From: Bifidobacterium asteroides
Lineage (GTDB): Bacteria > Actinomycetota > Actinomycetes > Actinomycetales > Bifidobacteriaceae
Assembly (NCBI RefSeq): GCF_019469425.1
Contig: NZ_CP048272.1
Coordinates: forward strand, 1,240,001 to 1,304,000
Length of the DNA: 64,000 nucleotides
Reading direction: 5' to 3'
In this document: positions 36,343 to 45,500 of the stretch, one piece after another
Layout: every line of letters starts with the position of its first letter
Numbering within the stretch: position 1 is the stretch's first letter
Made by a program: the position numbers and the translations under genes
Notes under the pieces: generated by a model
Databases searched by the model: none
Told to the model about the DNA's origin: nothing
Seen by the model: the letters and a program-made list of their open reading frames with translations, nothing else

Positions 36343-37629
36343 ATGGATTCACACAAGACAGAGTCATCGGAGCAGGCCCTTAAAGCCTATGATGGCGAAA
36401 TCAACGTCAAGAGTTTCAACCTGGCCCGCTGGGTCATCGGCTACCTGGCCTTCTGGATCATCATGTCCATTGGCTTCGCCATGGTCAGCCAGGTTCTGCT
36501 CCCGCAGCGCATCAAGGACATGGGAGCCTCAAACCCTACTGCCGTTCTAGGAACGATGACCTCAATCGGCTCCATCGTGGCTCTGGTGGCCAACATCGTC
36601 GTCGGCGCCCTGTCCGACTTGACCAAGTCCAGGTTCGGACGCCGTTCGCCCTGGCTCTTCTGGGGGGCCTGGTTCACCCTGGCCTTCTACCTGCTGATGG
36701 GCAATATCGGCATCATCACCGGCCTGGTGATCACGCTCTGGCTGTCCAAGCTCAGCTTCAACATGATGAACTCCCCCATCTACTCAACCGTTTCCGACAG
36801 GGTCCCCAAACGGTATCGGGGAACGATCTCATCCGCCATCGGCTTCGGCAACACCCTAGGCCTGGCCATCGGCGCCTGGGCAGGAGCCAGATTCATCGAG
36901 AGCGTGCGGCTGGGCTTCACCATCGCCGCCATCTGCATGTTCATCTCAGCCATGCTTTTCCTGATCATCATCCCCAAGGAACCCAGCAACAAGCAGGAAG
37001 AGACCGTTAACACCGGGCAGAGCGCCTGGAAACACATCGTCTACTCCTTCACCCCGCCCATGCACGCTCCTGATTTCTGGAAAGCCTTCTGCTGCCGGAC
37101 CCTGCTCCTCCTGGCTATCCAGATGCTCTCAGGCTACTGGCTCTATATTTGTCAGGACTACATCGGTTTGCCCAAGGCATCAGCCGCTAAGGTCGTTTCC
37201 ACCATCGCCATCTTCCAGATGGTGGCTTCCATCGTAGCCATGTTTGTCGGGCCCTTATCCGACCGCATCCACCGCCGCAAGCCCATGGTGGTTTTGTCGG
37301 CCATGCTGGCAATCATCGGATTCGTGTTCCCCCTGGCCTTGCACAACATCACCGGCATCTACATCGCCTCCGTCTTCGTGGCACTGGGACAGGGGATCTT
37401 CATGGCCATCGACCAGGCCCTGAATGTGGATGTCCTGCCCAGCAAGGAGAACGCCGGAAAGGATCTGGGCTTCATCAACGCGGCGACGACAGCTGGCCAG
37501 TCCGCCGGCATGGCCTTGACGTCCATCATTGTGTCGACGACAGGGACCTATACGTATATCTTCCCGATCGCCATCGTGATGTCCATCCTCTCCGTTCTCT
37601 TCGTACTCTCGATCCGCTCGGTCAAGTGA
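36343..37629 (+). CDS. MFS sugar permease (GPH-like) linked to GH31
   Basis: A 428-residue transporter with 12 predicted membrane segments. The loop 2-3 motif is GALSDLTKSRFGRRSPW, typical of sugar-cation symporters of the GPH-like MFS branch. MMNSPIYSTVSDRVPKRYRG is another feature of that branch. The start at 36343 follows AGAGGAAAA; an in-frame ATG at 36316 is less well placed. It very likely imports the substrate of the GH31 enzyme. The convergent LacI gene ends 22 bases away. Confidence 0.88.
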   Translation: MDSHKTESSEQALKAYDGEINVKSFNLARWVIGYLAFWIIMSIGFAMVSQVLLPQRIKDMGASNPTAVLGTMTSIGSIVALVANIVVGALSDLTKSRFGRRSPWLFWGAWFTLAFYLLMGNIGIITGLVITLWLSKLSFNMMNSPIYSTVSDRVPKRYRGTISSAIGFGNTLGLAIGAWAGARFIESVRLGFTIAAICMFISAMLFLIIIPKEPSNKQEETVNTGQSAWKHIVYSFTPPMHAPDFWKAFCCRTLLLLAIQMLSGYWLYICQDYIGLPKASAAKVVSTIAIFQMVASIVAMFVGPLSDRIHRRKPMVVLSAMLAIIGFVFPLALHNITGIYIASVFVALGQGIFMAIDQALNVDVLPSKENAGKDLGFINAATTAGQSAGMALTSIIVSTTGTYTYIFPIAIVMSILSVLFVLSIRSVK

Positions 37630-37651
37630 GCCAGGAGGCGAGCGGCAGGGT

Positions 37652-38653
37652 CTAGGCCTTGATATGGCTGGGGGCCCTGCTTGTGCTCGCCCGTTCTATC
37701 AATACGGTGGAGACGCTGCTTGCCGTCGAGCAATGATCTGCAAGGTGAAGAATCTCGTTGATGAGCATTTGGGCAGCCTGATAGCCCATTTCGGCATGAG
37801 GGATCTGAATGGTGGTCAGGGATGGTGCCATGAACCGACCGATCGGATTATCGTCAATGCCCACCACCGAAACCTTGCCAGGCACCGCAATTCCGCGTTC
37901 ATGCAGAAACCGTATAAAACTAATGGCGATGTCGTCATTGAAAGCCAGTACGGCATCCGTCGGGCGTGTCATGAACGAATCATAAACTCCGGCTCTGTTT
38001 TCGTCACAGGGGTATGCGCATGGAAGCACTTTAAATTCAAGGCCTTGCCCTCGGGCGGATTTAGCAGCGGCACGCAGCCTGACGACATTCTGCCAGGAGT
38101 TCTCAGGGCCCTGCATATAGGATAAGGAACGGCATCCATTCATTCGCAGGCTTCTTACCGCCTGATCGATGCTGGCCGACTCGTCCACCCAGATCGAAGC
38201 GATCCCCGGCACCACTCTGTTGAGCGCGACAATTGGCTTATAGGCCGCGAAGTGGCGGATCTGGGCATCCGAAAGCCTGGAGGAACCAAGGATGAGTCCA
38301 TCTACATGGCCGAGAGCGCCTCTGATGGTACCGGCTTCCTGCGCTACGCTTTCCTGTGTATCTAGTACAAACAGACCGAACTTGTGCAAATGGCAGGATG
38401 CCTCTATTCCCCTGGCAATCCTGGCCGAGACGATGTTCTCCAGATCAGTCACCACCGCAGCCAAGAACCCCTGGAGGCGGCTGACAGCCGGGGCATCCAC
38501 AATCTGCTGATTGTAGCCCAGCCGTTTTGCTGTTTCCACCACATGGTTTCTGGTCTTCAGCGCAACCCTGCCAGGCCGGGAGAAGACCCTGGATGCGGTT
38601 GACAGGGAAACGCCTGCCGACTGGGCAACCTGTGTCAAGGTCACATCGGTCAA
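37652..38653 (-). CDS. LacI family transcriptional regulator
   Basis: A LacI/GalR regulator of about 333 residues. The helix-turn-helix reads VTLTQVAQSAGVSLSTASRVFSRPGRV, followed by the hinge and a periplasmic-binding-like sugar domain (VDGLILGSSRLSDAQIRHF, VVGIDDNPIGRFMAPSLTTI). The start is uncertain: ATGs at 38731 and 38701 are open. LacI proteins begin close to the VTL segment, and a TTG at 38653 follows GAGGG, so that is my choice; an AUG start would give up to 359 residues. It probably represses the GH31-MFS pair that converges on it. Confidence 0.88.
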   Translation of the reverse strand: MTDVTLTQVAQSAGVSLSTASRVFSRPGRVALKTRNHVVETAKRLGYNQQIVDAPAVSRLQGFLAAVVTDLENIVSARIARGIEASCHLHKFGLFVLDTQESVAQEAGTIRGALGHVDGLILGSSRLSDAQIRHFAAYKPIVALNRVVPGIASIWVDESASIDQAVRSLRMNGCRSLSYMQGPENSWQNVVRLRAAAKSARGQGLEFKVLPCAYPCDENRAGVYDSFMTRPTDAVLAFNDDIAISFIRFLHERGIAVPGKVSVVGIDDNPIGRFMAPSLTTIQIPHAEMGYQAAQMLINEILHLADHCSTASSVSTVLIERASTSRAPSHIKA

Positions 38654-38900
38654 CTCTTCCCTCGTTCCCTCCTTTGGAAGAGTCCCAGTACCGATGCGAC
38701 GCATATACCAAATATAGGAATTCCACCTCATGTCCTCTTGGGCATTTCACTCAGTTGCATCGATCCTTGCAAACGCATGATTGCTGACTTCCAGACCCTG
38801 GTCTGGCTGCGCAGGCATCGCAGGTGTTGCATCAGACACCTATACTGGTAAAGGTTGTGAACGAAGCAGTCACACGAGACATATGAACAGGAGAGGCACA

Positions 38901-40592
38901 GTGAGCCCTGCAAGCATCACCATCATCAGTCCGGAGGCGGCCAAGGGCCGCAATGTCGTGGCCTACGGTCTGACCAAGGCCCTTTCATCCCGAATGAAGA
39001 CAGCCATCCTACGTCCAGTGGCCTGCCGCAAGGAGATGCTGACTGATACCCTTATCGCTGCCAGCAGCTCCCCTGAGCTGAGCGCTGAGATCTGCCGCGG
39101 CACCTGCCCGTGCAAGGCCACCCAGGACGCGAGCCAAACCCGCGCGGATGCCCTGGTCATCCATGATCGAGTTGTCGCCCAGACCAGACCCGATATGCTC
39201 CTGGTCGTGGGCAGCGACCACTCAAAGGTCTTCGACCCGGAAATCATGGGCCTGAACGCTGACATCGCTGCCGATCTGCGCTCCCCCGTCCTCCTTGTAG
39301 TGTGCACCATCGGCCGTGAGCCCAGGCAGGTCATGAAGACCGTCCAGGCCTGCCGCAGGACCGTCGAGGCCAGTGGCACCGCCCTTGCCGGTGTGTTCGT
39401 CTCCGGTTGCGAAGACGGCCAGAAAGGGCCCTTGCAGGAAGCCTTTGGGAATTACGATCGCCCTGTATGGACAGTTTCCAAGATTGACTTCGATGCCGAC
39501 CCCGCTGCCAAGCAGGTTCATGAAGAGGCCTACCGGGCCTTCATCAAGGATGTCGACTTGGACCAGGTGCTCAAGGCTGTAGAGGAGTCGAAGCCCCAAG
39601 TGACCACCCCGGCGGCCTTCCAGAACGACCTTCTGGCACGCGCCAAGAGCAGCAAGAAGACCATCGTTCTGCCCGAAGGCGGCGAGGACCGCATCATCAA
39701 GGCTGCCGACTATCTCTTGGCACGCGACATTGTCGACCTGATCATCGTAGGCGACAAGCAGGCCATCCTGGCACGAGGCCAGGAACTGGGACTGAACAAC
39801 CTCGGCAAGGCCGCCTTCCAAGCCATGGACGATGAGAATGTCCTGAAGCCGATGACCGAACGACTCTGCGAACTTAGAGCCAAGAAAGGCATGACCCACG
39901 CCCAGGCCCGCAAGCAGCTAACTGATGCCTCCTACTTCGGGACCATGCTGGTCGTCTTGGGCAAGGCTGACGGTCTGGTCTCCGGCTCCATCAACTCTAC
40001 GGCCAACACAGTGCGTCCGGCCCTCCAGGTCATCAAGACCAGGCCCGATGCCTCCTTGGTTTCCGGAGCCTTCCTGATGTGTTTCCACGACCATGTGGCA
40101 GTCTTCGCCGACTGCGCCATCAACCTGAACCCCAATGCGGAACAGCTTGCCGACATCGCCATCCAGTCGGCCCAGACGGCAAAGTCCTTCGGAATCGACC
40201 CCAAGGTGGGCATGCTCTCTTATTCCACGCTAGGTTCTGGCAAGGGCCCTGATGTGGACTTGGTCGAGGAGGCCACTCGCCTGGCCAAGAAGAAGGCCCC
40301 TGACCTGCCCATAGTCGGTTCCATCCAGTTTGACGCAGCCTGGTCGCCCACCGTGGCGGCCGCCAAGGCCAAGGACGATCCGGTTGCAGGAAAAGTCAAT
40401 GTTTTCGTCTTCCCCGACCTGAGCGCAGGCAACATTTGTTACAAGGCCGTCCAGCGCACTTCGGGCGCCCTGGCGATCGGGCCGGTACTGCAGGGGCTGA
40501 ACCGGCCCGTCAACGACCTGTCCCGCGGTGCCTTGGTGGCGGACATCATCAACACAGTGGCGCTGACTGCCATCGAAGCTCAGCAGAACTGA
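38901..40592 (+). CDS. pta: Phosphate acetyltransferase
   Basis: A 563-residue enzyme interconverting acetyl phosphate and acetyl-CoA. The C-terminal catalytic domain (about 225-560) is clear: IVLPEGGEDRIIKAADYLL, GKADGLVSGSINSTANTVRP, DCAINLNPNAEQLADIAIQS, MLSYSTLGSGKGPDVDLV. The N-terminal domain is a degenerate P-loop/CobQ-like region without a clean Walker A, as in long Pta proteins. A GTG start at 38901 follows AGGAGAGG; ATGs further upstream (38883, 38781) are poorer. It is followed by ackA, linking acetyl phosphate from Xfp to CoA-dependent metabolism. Confidence 0.96.
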   Translation: MSPASITIISPEAAKGRNVVAYGLTKALSSRMKTAILRPVACRKEMLTDTLIAASSSPELSAEICRGTCPCKATQDASQTRADALVIHDRVVAQTRPDMLLVVGSDHSKVFDPEIMGLNADIAADLRSPVLLVVCTIGREPRQVMKTVQACRRTVEASGTALAGVFVSGCEDGQKGPLQEAFGNYDRPVWTVSKIDFDADPAAKQVHEEAYRAFIKDVDLDQVLKAVEESKPQVTTPAAFQNDLLARAKSSKKTIVLPEGGEDRIIKAADYLLARDIVDLIIVGDKQAILARGQELGLNNLGKAAFQAMDDENVLKPMTERLCELRAKKGMTHAQARKQLTDASYFGTMLVVLGKADGLVSGSINSTANTVRPALQVIKTRPDASLVSGAFLMCFHDHVAVFADCAINLNPNAEQLADIAIQSAQTAKSFGIDPKVGMLSYSTLGSGKGPDVDLVEEATRLAKKKAPDLPIVGSIQFDAAWSPTVAAAKAKDDPVAGKVNVFVFPDLSAGNICYKAVQRTSGALAIGPVLQGLNRPVNDLSRGALVADIINTVALTAIEAQQN

Positions 40593-40628
40593 TCCATAGC
40601 CGATCCGTCACCAAGGTCGTAGGGCCAT

Positions 40629-40671
40629 GCATGAGAGGGCGCAATCCCCTGTGGATTGGGCCCTCTCATGC
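40629..40671 (+). terminator. Hairpin between pta and ackA
   Basis: Arms of 19 bases with one mismatch (40629-40647 and 40653-40671) and a 5-base loop, 36 bases past the pta stop. No T-tract is present, so it may terminate partially or stabilise pta mRNA while ackA uses its own promoter in the 128 bases that follow. Confidence 0.6.
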
Positions 40672-40799
40672 TGCTGCAGACGATCTGGTCCATCCGTAGG
40701 AAAAGCGCGGTTCCAAGCCTTTTGTAAGGGCCGATGAGTAATCTTGAAGACTGATTGAGGAGCGCAGGCTCTATACAAGCACATCAGGAGGATGCCCTA

Positions 40800-42026
40800 A
40801 TGGCGAAAACCGTCCTAGTCATCAATTCGGGTTCAAGCTCGATCAAGTACCAGCTGGTCGATCTGGAGACCAGCCAGAGCCTGGCCTCGGGTCTGGTCGA
40901 GAAGATCGGCGAGCCCACCGACGGCCATTACAAGCACGAGGTCAACGGCGAGAAGCATGAGCTCGAAGAGCCCATCCACGACCATGAGACCGGACTCAAG
41001 CGAGTCCTGGGCTTCTTCAAGGAGTATGGTCCCGATCTGGACAAGGCGGGGATCATCGCCGTCGGCCACAGGGTCGTCCAGGGCGGAGCCATTTTCCCCA
41101 AGCCCGCGCTGCTGACCACGAAGACCCTGAGCCAGGTCAAGGATCTGGCCGTGCTGGCCCCCCTGCACAACGGCCCCGAGGCAGAGGGCGCCGAGGTCAT
41201 GAGCCGACTGATGCCGCAGACCCCGCAGGTCTTCGTCTTCGACTCCTCCTTCTTCTTCGAACTGCCCAAGAAGGCCTCCACCTACGCCCTCAACAAGGAC
41301 ATCGCCAAGCAGTACCACATCCGTCGCTATGGCGCTCACGGAACCAGCCATCATTATGTGGGCCAGCTGGTTCCCGGCCTGCTGGGCAAGCCTGCGGAAG
41401 GCCTGCGCCAGATCGTCCTGCACATCGGCAACGGGGCCTCCGCTTCGGCGCAGGTCTCCGGGCATCCTGTCGAGACCTCCATGGGCCTGACTCCCCTGGA
41501 GGGCCTGGTCATGGGCGGTCGCACTGGCGACATCGACCCCGCCGTTGTCTTCCACCTGATCCGCAATGCCCACATGAGCGTGGACGAACTGGACACTCTC
41601 TTCAATAAGCGCTCCGGCATGACCGGCCTGACCGGTTACGGCGACATGCGCGAGGTCCACCGGCTGATTGCCGAGGGCGACGAGGATGCCAAACTGGCCC
41701 TGGACATCTACATCCACCGCATTGTCGGCTACATCGGCAACTACACGGCCCAGATGGGTGGCCTGGATGCCATCACCTTCACAGCTGGCGTGGGCGAAAA
41801 CGATGAAATCGTGCGCCGCCGGGTTATCGAGCAGCTGGAGCCCTTCGGCGTGAAGCTGGACCAGGAGAAGAACGACCAGCGTTCCAAGGAGGCGCGGATC
41901 ATTTCGACCCCCGACAGCACGGTCGCCGTCTGCGTCATCCCCACCAACGAGGAGCTCTCCATCGCCCGCCAGGCCGAGGTCGTCGCCAGCCAGGGCGATG
42001 CCTACGGCAACAAGTTTCAGGCCTGA
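40800..42026 (+). CDS. ackA: Acetate kinase
   Basis: A 408-residue ASKHA-fold kinase that makes ATP and acetate from acetyl phosphate, the main ATP-yielding step of the bifid shunt. Signature 1 is VLVINSGSSSIKYQL near the N-terminus. The second signature region is GAHGTSHHYV, and ATP-binding elements are HIGNGASASA and TAGVGENDEIVRRRV. The start has a strong AGGAGG site. The order xfp ... pta ackA puts acetyl phosphate production and use within 11 kb. Confidence 0.98.
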   Translation: MAKTVLVINSGSSSIKYQLVDLETSQSLASGLVEKIGEPTDGHYKHEVNGEKHELEEPIHDHETGLKRVLGFFKEYGPDLDKAGIIAVGHRVVQGGAIFPKPALLTTKTLSQVKDLAVLAPLHNGPEAEGAEVMSRLMPQTPQVFVFDSSFFFELPKKASTYALNKDIAKQYHIRRYGAHGTSHHYVGQLVPGLLGKPAEGLRQIVLHIGNGASASAQVSGHPVETSMGLTPLEGLVMGGRTGDIDPAVVFHLIRNAHMSVDELDTLFNKRSGMTGLTGYGDMREVHRLIAEGDEDAKLALDIYIHRIVGYIGNYTAQMGGLDAITFTAGVGENDEIVRRRVIEQLEPFGVKLDQEKNDQRSKEARIISTPDSTVAVCVIPTNEELSIARQAEVVASQGDAYGNKFQA

Positions 42027-42109
42027 CCGCTGACCTGACCTGTCCTCTCAATCTGATTCTTGGTCGGTCAAATGATGGATGATTGAGATCCGGGTTTTGC
42101 CTTAAGAAC

Positions 42110-42159
42110 CAAGAAGGCCGGTGACCACAACAATGTGCATGTGGTCACCGGCCTTCTTG
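42110..42159. terminator. Bidirectional terminator between ackA and the hisN-like gene
   Basis: Perfect 19-base arms (42110-42128 and 42141-42159) with a 12-base loop, located between the convergent genes and 6 bases from the leftward stop. CTTCTT sequences at both ends give modest T-tracts on each strand. Confidence 0.8.
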
Positions 42160-42165
42160 TATATG

Positions 42166-42966
42166 TCAGTCGCCCAGAGCCTCCAGGGCCTCCTTGTGCA
42201 GAAGACCGTTGCTGGCAAGGCCATTGCCACCCCAGGGACCCGGGTTGCCTGCCAAGTCAGTGAAGCTGCCACCTGCTTCGGTCACGATGGGAACCAGCGC
42301 GCCCATGTCATAGAGGTCCAGTTCCGGCTCGGCCGCCAGGTCGATGGCACCCTGGGCCAATAGCATATACTGCCAGAAATCGCCGAATCCACGCAGCCGC
42401 CAAATCCGGTCAGTCAGGTCGAGAAGCCGCTCCTGGCGGCCTATGGCCTTCCAGCCGGTCAGTGATGACAAGGACATGGAGGCGTCTTCCATCCGGTCCA
42501 CTTTTGATACGTGGATGACCTCGGGAGATCCACCCTGACGTGCCATATAGGCTCCCTGCCCCTGTGCGGCGTACCAGCGGGTGCCCAACATGGGGGCCGA
42601 TACTGCACCGACCATCATCTGATGGTCTGCCTCCAAGCCGATCAGGGTCGCCCATACCGGGACCCCGCGCACATAGTTCTTGGTCCCGTCAATCGGATCG
42701 ATGATCCACCGTCTGCCGTTGGATTTCTGCTTTCCCAGCTCCTCGGCATAAATGGTATCGTTCGGCCTGGCCAGGGCTAAAACGCGACGAATCACCGCCT
42801 CCGCCTCTTTGTCAGCCTGAGTGACCGGGGTGTTGTCCGCCTTGCGTTCCACCTGGAGATCCGGCGACTTGAAGTAGCCCATGGTGACCTGATCCGCCTG
42901 GTCGGCCATGGCGATGGCCAGATCCAAATCCTCCTGCCAGGTCTGCCTTTCAGCCTCAGCATTCAT
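42166..42966 (-). CDS. hisN: Inositol monophosphatase-family phosphatase, HisN-like
   Basis: A 266-residue Mg-dependent, Li-sensitive-type phosphatase. The metal site is spread over YAEELG (Glu), WIIDPIDGTKNYVRG (the two Asp of DPIDGT) and the late LYDMGALVPIVTEAGG (Asp). In actinobacteria this branch supplies histidinol-phosphate phosphatase (HisN), but inositol-1-phosphate or other sugar phosphates are also possible. The start at 42966 is chosen for AAAGGAG. It lies 32 bases after aroA on the same strand, an amino-acid biosynthesis pairing that favours HisN. Confidence 0.85.
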   Translation of the reverse strand: MNAEAERQTWQEDLDLAIAMADQADQVTMGYFKSPDLQVERKADNTPVTQADKEAEAVIRRVLALARPNDTIYAEELGKQKSNGRRWIIDPIDGTKNYVRGVPVWATLIGLEADHQMMVGAVSAPMLGTRWYAAQGQGAYMARQGGSPEVIHVSKVDRMEDASMSLSSLTGWKAIGRQERLLDLTDRIWRLRGFGDFWQYMLLAQGAIDLAAEPELDLYDMGALVPIVTEAGGSFTDLAGNPGPWGGNGLASNGLLHKEALEALGD

Positions 42967-42998
42967 AACACGGCTCCTTTCGCTCGAATCGCTGCGGC

Positions 42999-44357
42999 TC
43001 AACCTTGGCCCTCGCCCTCCAGCATCCGCTTCCACATACCCGGGAAGTCGGGCATGGTCTTGGCTGTGGTGCCGATGTCGCGCACTCGGATGCCGGGTAT
43101 CTTGAGCCCAATCATGGCGGCAAACGTGGCCATGCGATGGTCAGCATAGGTCTCCATGACAGCCCCGTGCATACGCTGAACAGGCACGGGCTCAATGGCC
43201 AGGCCATCGACAAGTTCGCTGGCTTGTCCGCCTATTCTGGTGATTTCCGTGGCTAGTGCCTTCAGCCGGTTGGTCTCATGACCGCGCAGGTGACCGATGC
43301 CGTGCAGGCGGCTAGGCCCATCGGCAAAAACCAGGATAGCCGCAAGAGAGGGCACTATCTCGCCCGCCAGGGAAAGGTCGAAGTCACCGAGTCCATGAAT
43401 CGCTTCCTCGCCCATCACCTTGCAGGTGGTACTGTCCTGCCCGCCGGGAGCCATCTCTACCTGCGCGCCCATAGTCTCCAGATATCCGGGAAGCAACCCA
43501 CCTGGCTGGGTGGTATGGTCTGGCCAGTTGGGCACACTGACTTGCCCGCCTCCTATCAGAGCCGCTCCCAGGAAGGGGGCCGCATTCGACAGATCAGGCT
43601 CCACCTGTACCTGATCGGGCAGCTGTGTCCCAGCAGATCCTCTGCCTTCAACGCTCCACCTGCAACTGTCAGGGTTGGCCTGGACCTGGACTCCGGCTTG
43701 ACGCAGGTCCTCAACGGTCATAGCAATGTGTGGAAGACTGGGAAGATGCTGGCCGGAGTGGACGATGGTCATGGTGCCATCAGCCCTGGCAGCCAGAAGC
43801 AGGAGACCGGAAATAAACTGCGAGGACGCCGAAGAGTCTATGGCCACTTCCATGCCCGCCAAGCGATCCGGCGGCGTGAGCACAAAGGGCAGGTAGCCCT
43901 CATGGCCCAGGTACTCGATCCTGGCTCCCAGCTGGGTTAGCCCGTCCAGCAGGGGCCTCATGGGGCGGCGATACGCCTGTTTGTCCCCGTCAAAGCGGGT
44001 GGGACCATCAGCCAGCATGGCCAGGCCCGGCACGAACCTCATGACAGTTCCTGCCAGCCCGCAGTCCACCCGAGCGCCACCGCGGAAACATCCGCCTGCC
44101 GGTGGAACGACCGTCACATTCGTAGGGTCGTCCGAATCAACCCGACAGTCCACACCGAGGGCCTCCAGGGCCCGAATCATCAGGTTCGTATCACGCGACC
44201 TGAGCAGACCGGTCAGTCTGACGGTGCGGCTTCCCAGGGCTGCCAGAATCAGATATCTGTTCGAGAGGGACTTGCTTCCCGGTATGGTCACCGTTGCGTC
44301 CAAGGGGCCACCCGTCTGCGGCGCCGCCCATGTCTCTTCCACTGTCATAGTCACCAT
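42999..44357 (-). CDS. aroA: 3-phosphoshikimate 1-carboxyvinyltransferase (EPSP synthase)
   Basis: A 452-residue enzyme of the shikimate pathway joining PEP to shikimate-3-phosphate. Substrate loops are visible: TIPGSKSLSNRYLILAAL, DCGLAGTVMRFVPGLA, DSSASSQFISGLLLLAA and the late LRGHETNRLKAL. The actinobacterial form is clear. The exact start is uncertain between 44357 and 44348 because no strong ribosome site precedes either. It should be cotranscribed with the hisN-like gene. Confidence 0.95.
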   Translation of the reverse strand: MVTMTVEETWAAPQTGGPLDATVTIPGSKSLSNRYLILAALGSRTVRLTGLLRSRDTNLMIRALEALGVDCRVDSDDPTNVTVVPPAGGCFRGGARVDCGLAGTVMRFVPGLAMLADGPTRFDGDKQAYRRPMRPLLDGLTQLGARIEYLGHEGYLPFVLTPPDRLAGMEVAIDSSASSQFISGLLLLAARADGTMTIVHSGQHLPSLPHIAMTVEDLRQAGVQVQANPDSCRWSVEGRGSAGTQLPDQVQVEPDLSNAAPFLGAALIGGGQVSVPNWPDHTTQPGGLLPGYLETMGAQVEMAPGGQDSTTCKVMGEEAIHGLGDFDLSLAGEIVPSLAAILVFADGPSRLHGIGHLRGHETNRLKALATEITRIGGQASELVDGLAIEPVPVQRMHGAVMETYADHRMATFAAMIGLKIPGIRVRDIGTTAKTMPDFPGMWKRMLEGEGQG

Positions 44358-44472
44358 GGTAACCGCAGGCGCAGAGCTGTTCCCTTCCCCTGCTCACCCC
44401 TGCAGGATCGGCTGGGACCCGACCCTGTGCTATATTGATACATTGTGCCCGTACAGTGATATCTATGGGCGC

Positions 44473-44546
44473 CGGGCTATAGCGCAGCTTGGTAGCGCGC
44501 CTGCTTTGGGTGCAGGATGTCGCCGGTTCAAATCCGGCTAGCCCGA
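44473..44546 (+). tRNA. tRNA-Pro (anticodon TGG)
   Basis: A 74-base cloverleaf. The acceptor stem CGGGCTA pairs with TAGCCCG and the discriminator is A. The anticodon stem CCTGC/GCAGG holds loop TTTGGGT with anticodon TGG, and the T arm is GCCGG TTCAAAT CCGGC. CCA is not encoded. It reads CCA and related proline codons. It lies between divergent aroA and the decayed transporter genes. Confidence 0.96.
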
Positions 44547-44549
44547 CTT

Positions 44550-45060
44550 TGCATTTGTCCATGACGGGAGTAGGGTCCCTGGCGTTCATGCACAGCAATC
44601 CCACAAGGAAAATCACGAGAGCCAGAAAATCTGTCAGACTCGCATAAATGGACATGGTGATGGCGATGCCGACCAGATTGCCCAGCGTCAGAAATATCAT
44701 CTGCCCCAGAGGCGCCCCGATCATCATGAGCACCACTCCCATAGTCGCGACCAGGTGGGCCTCATTCACCGCACTGATGAGCATGGTCATAAACGGCGGG
44801 TTGATTGTGCCGAGGAGATCGTTGATGGCCAGGAGCGGAATAAAGGGCAGGGCAGGAATGCGTAACCAGACTAGGTTGACCCCTACCACGGAAGCTGCGG
44901 CCATGACGCCGGTCAGCAGGTGGGCCAAGGGCAGCCGCCGGGGTTCAAGCGAACCCACAGGGCAGTCGACCAGCAACATGACAGCGAGGGTCATGGCCGC
45001 TCGGCCGCTCGTGCGGCCAATGGCCAGGAACAGGCCTCTCAGCGCCAAAGCTGAGGCCGC
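44550..45060 (-). pseudogene. Remnant of an MFS-type membrane transporter
   Basis: The minus-strand frame here encodes about 165 residues of strongly hydrophobic, transporter-like sequence with five or so membrane segments (TLAVMLLVDCPVG, VVGVNLVWLRIPALPF, VVLMMIGAPLGQMIFLTLGN, LVIFLVGLLCM). It looks like the C-terminal half of an MFS protein. It has no stop of its own before the tRNA-Pro gene and would read straight through that tRNA in antisense, and no proper N-terminal half is present. I take it as a truncated relic. Confidence 0.65.
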
Positions 45061-45087
45061 CTCCGCCAGCCCTCCGAGGATGCAGGG

Positions 45088-45480
45088 TCATAGCCTGCTC
45101 TTTTTTAGTTCCAGTTTCAGCAGCTTCTTCATATAGTCGCTCGGTGGCCTCCTGGCCCTTATTAACGAGCTCGGCACGCTGGCCTGCAGGCTGACCCTGC
45201 CGTCCGCAACGACCATCAAACGGTTAGCAGTGCGCAGCACCTCGTAGAGGAAGCGGCTTGAGCAGCCAGGCTTCACAGGCTGTCTCGCAGCTTTCCGATG
45301 GCTGCAGGGTCCAGTCCGTTGAGAGGTTCGTCCAGCAGGTAAAGGGTCATCATGTATCTGGCCAAGATCAGCCCCTGCCTCATGCCTATGGAATAATTGC
45401 GATGCTCTTCTGGATCCTTCGGCGTGCCCATGCGGTGCTTCTCTCCCCATCGGTGCATCAATGCCTGATAAGAGGCTATC
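45088..45480 (-). pseudogene. Remnant of an ABC transporter ATP-binding protein
   Basis: Two frames together give the C-terminal half of an ABC ATPase. One frame has YSIGMRQGLILAR (signature) and LYLLDEPLNGLDPAAIGKLRD (Walker B and D loop), then hits a stop near 45273. The other continues with RFLYEVLRTANRLMVVADGRVSL, the segment after the H loop, and ends at 45088. Walker A is absent. It is therefore frameshifted and 5'-truncated. The sequence style is that of bacteriocin or drug exporters. It lies just downstream of the Nudix gene. Confidence 0.75.
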
Positions 45481-45500
45481 TTGCCACTGGTATGTTTTGC

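Noticed and set aside
42110-42159. Mobile element end or attachment site suggested by the perfect 19-base inverted arms
   Set aside because: The position between two convergent gene ends and the short loop make a bidirectional terminator a better explanation; no transposase is near.
44191-44550. Continuation of the MFS relic through tRNA-Pro into the aroA 5' end
   Set aside because: The frame is open by chance through the antisense of tRNA-Pro and aroA; real transporter-like sequence ends before the tRNA.
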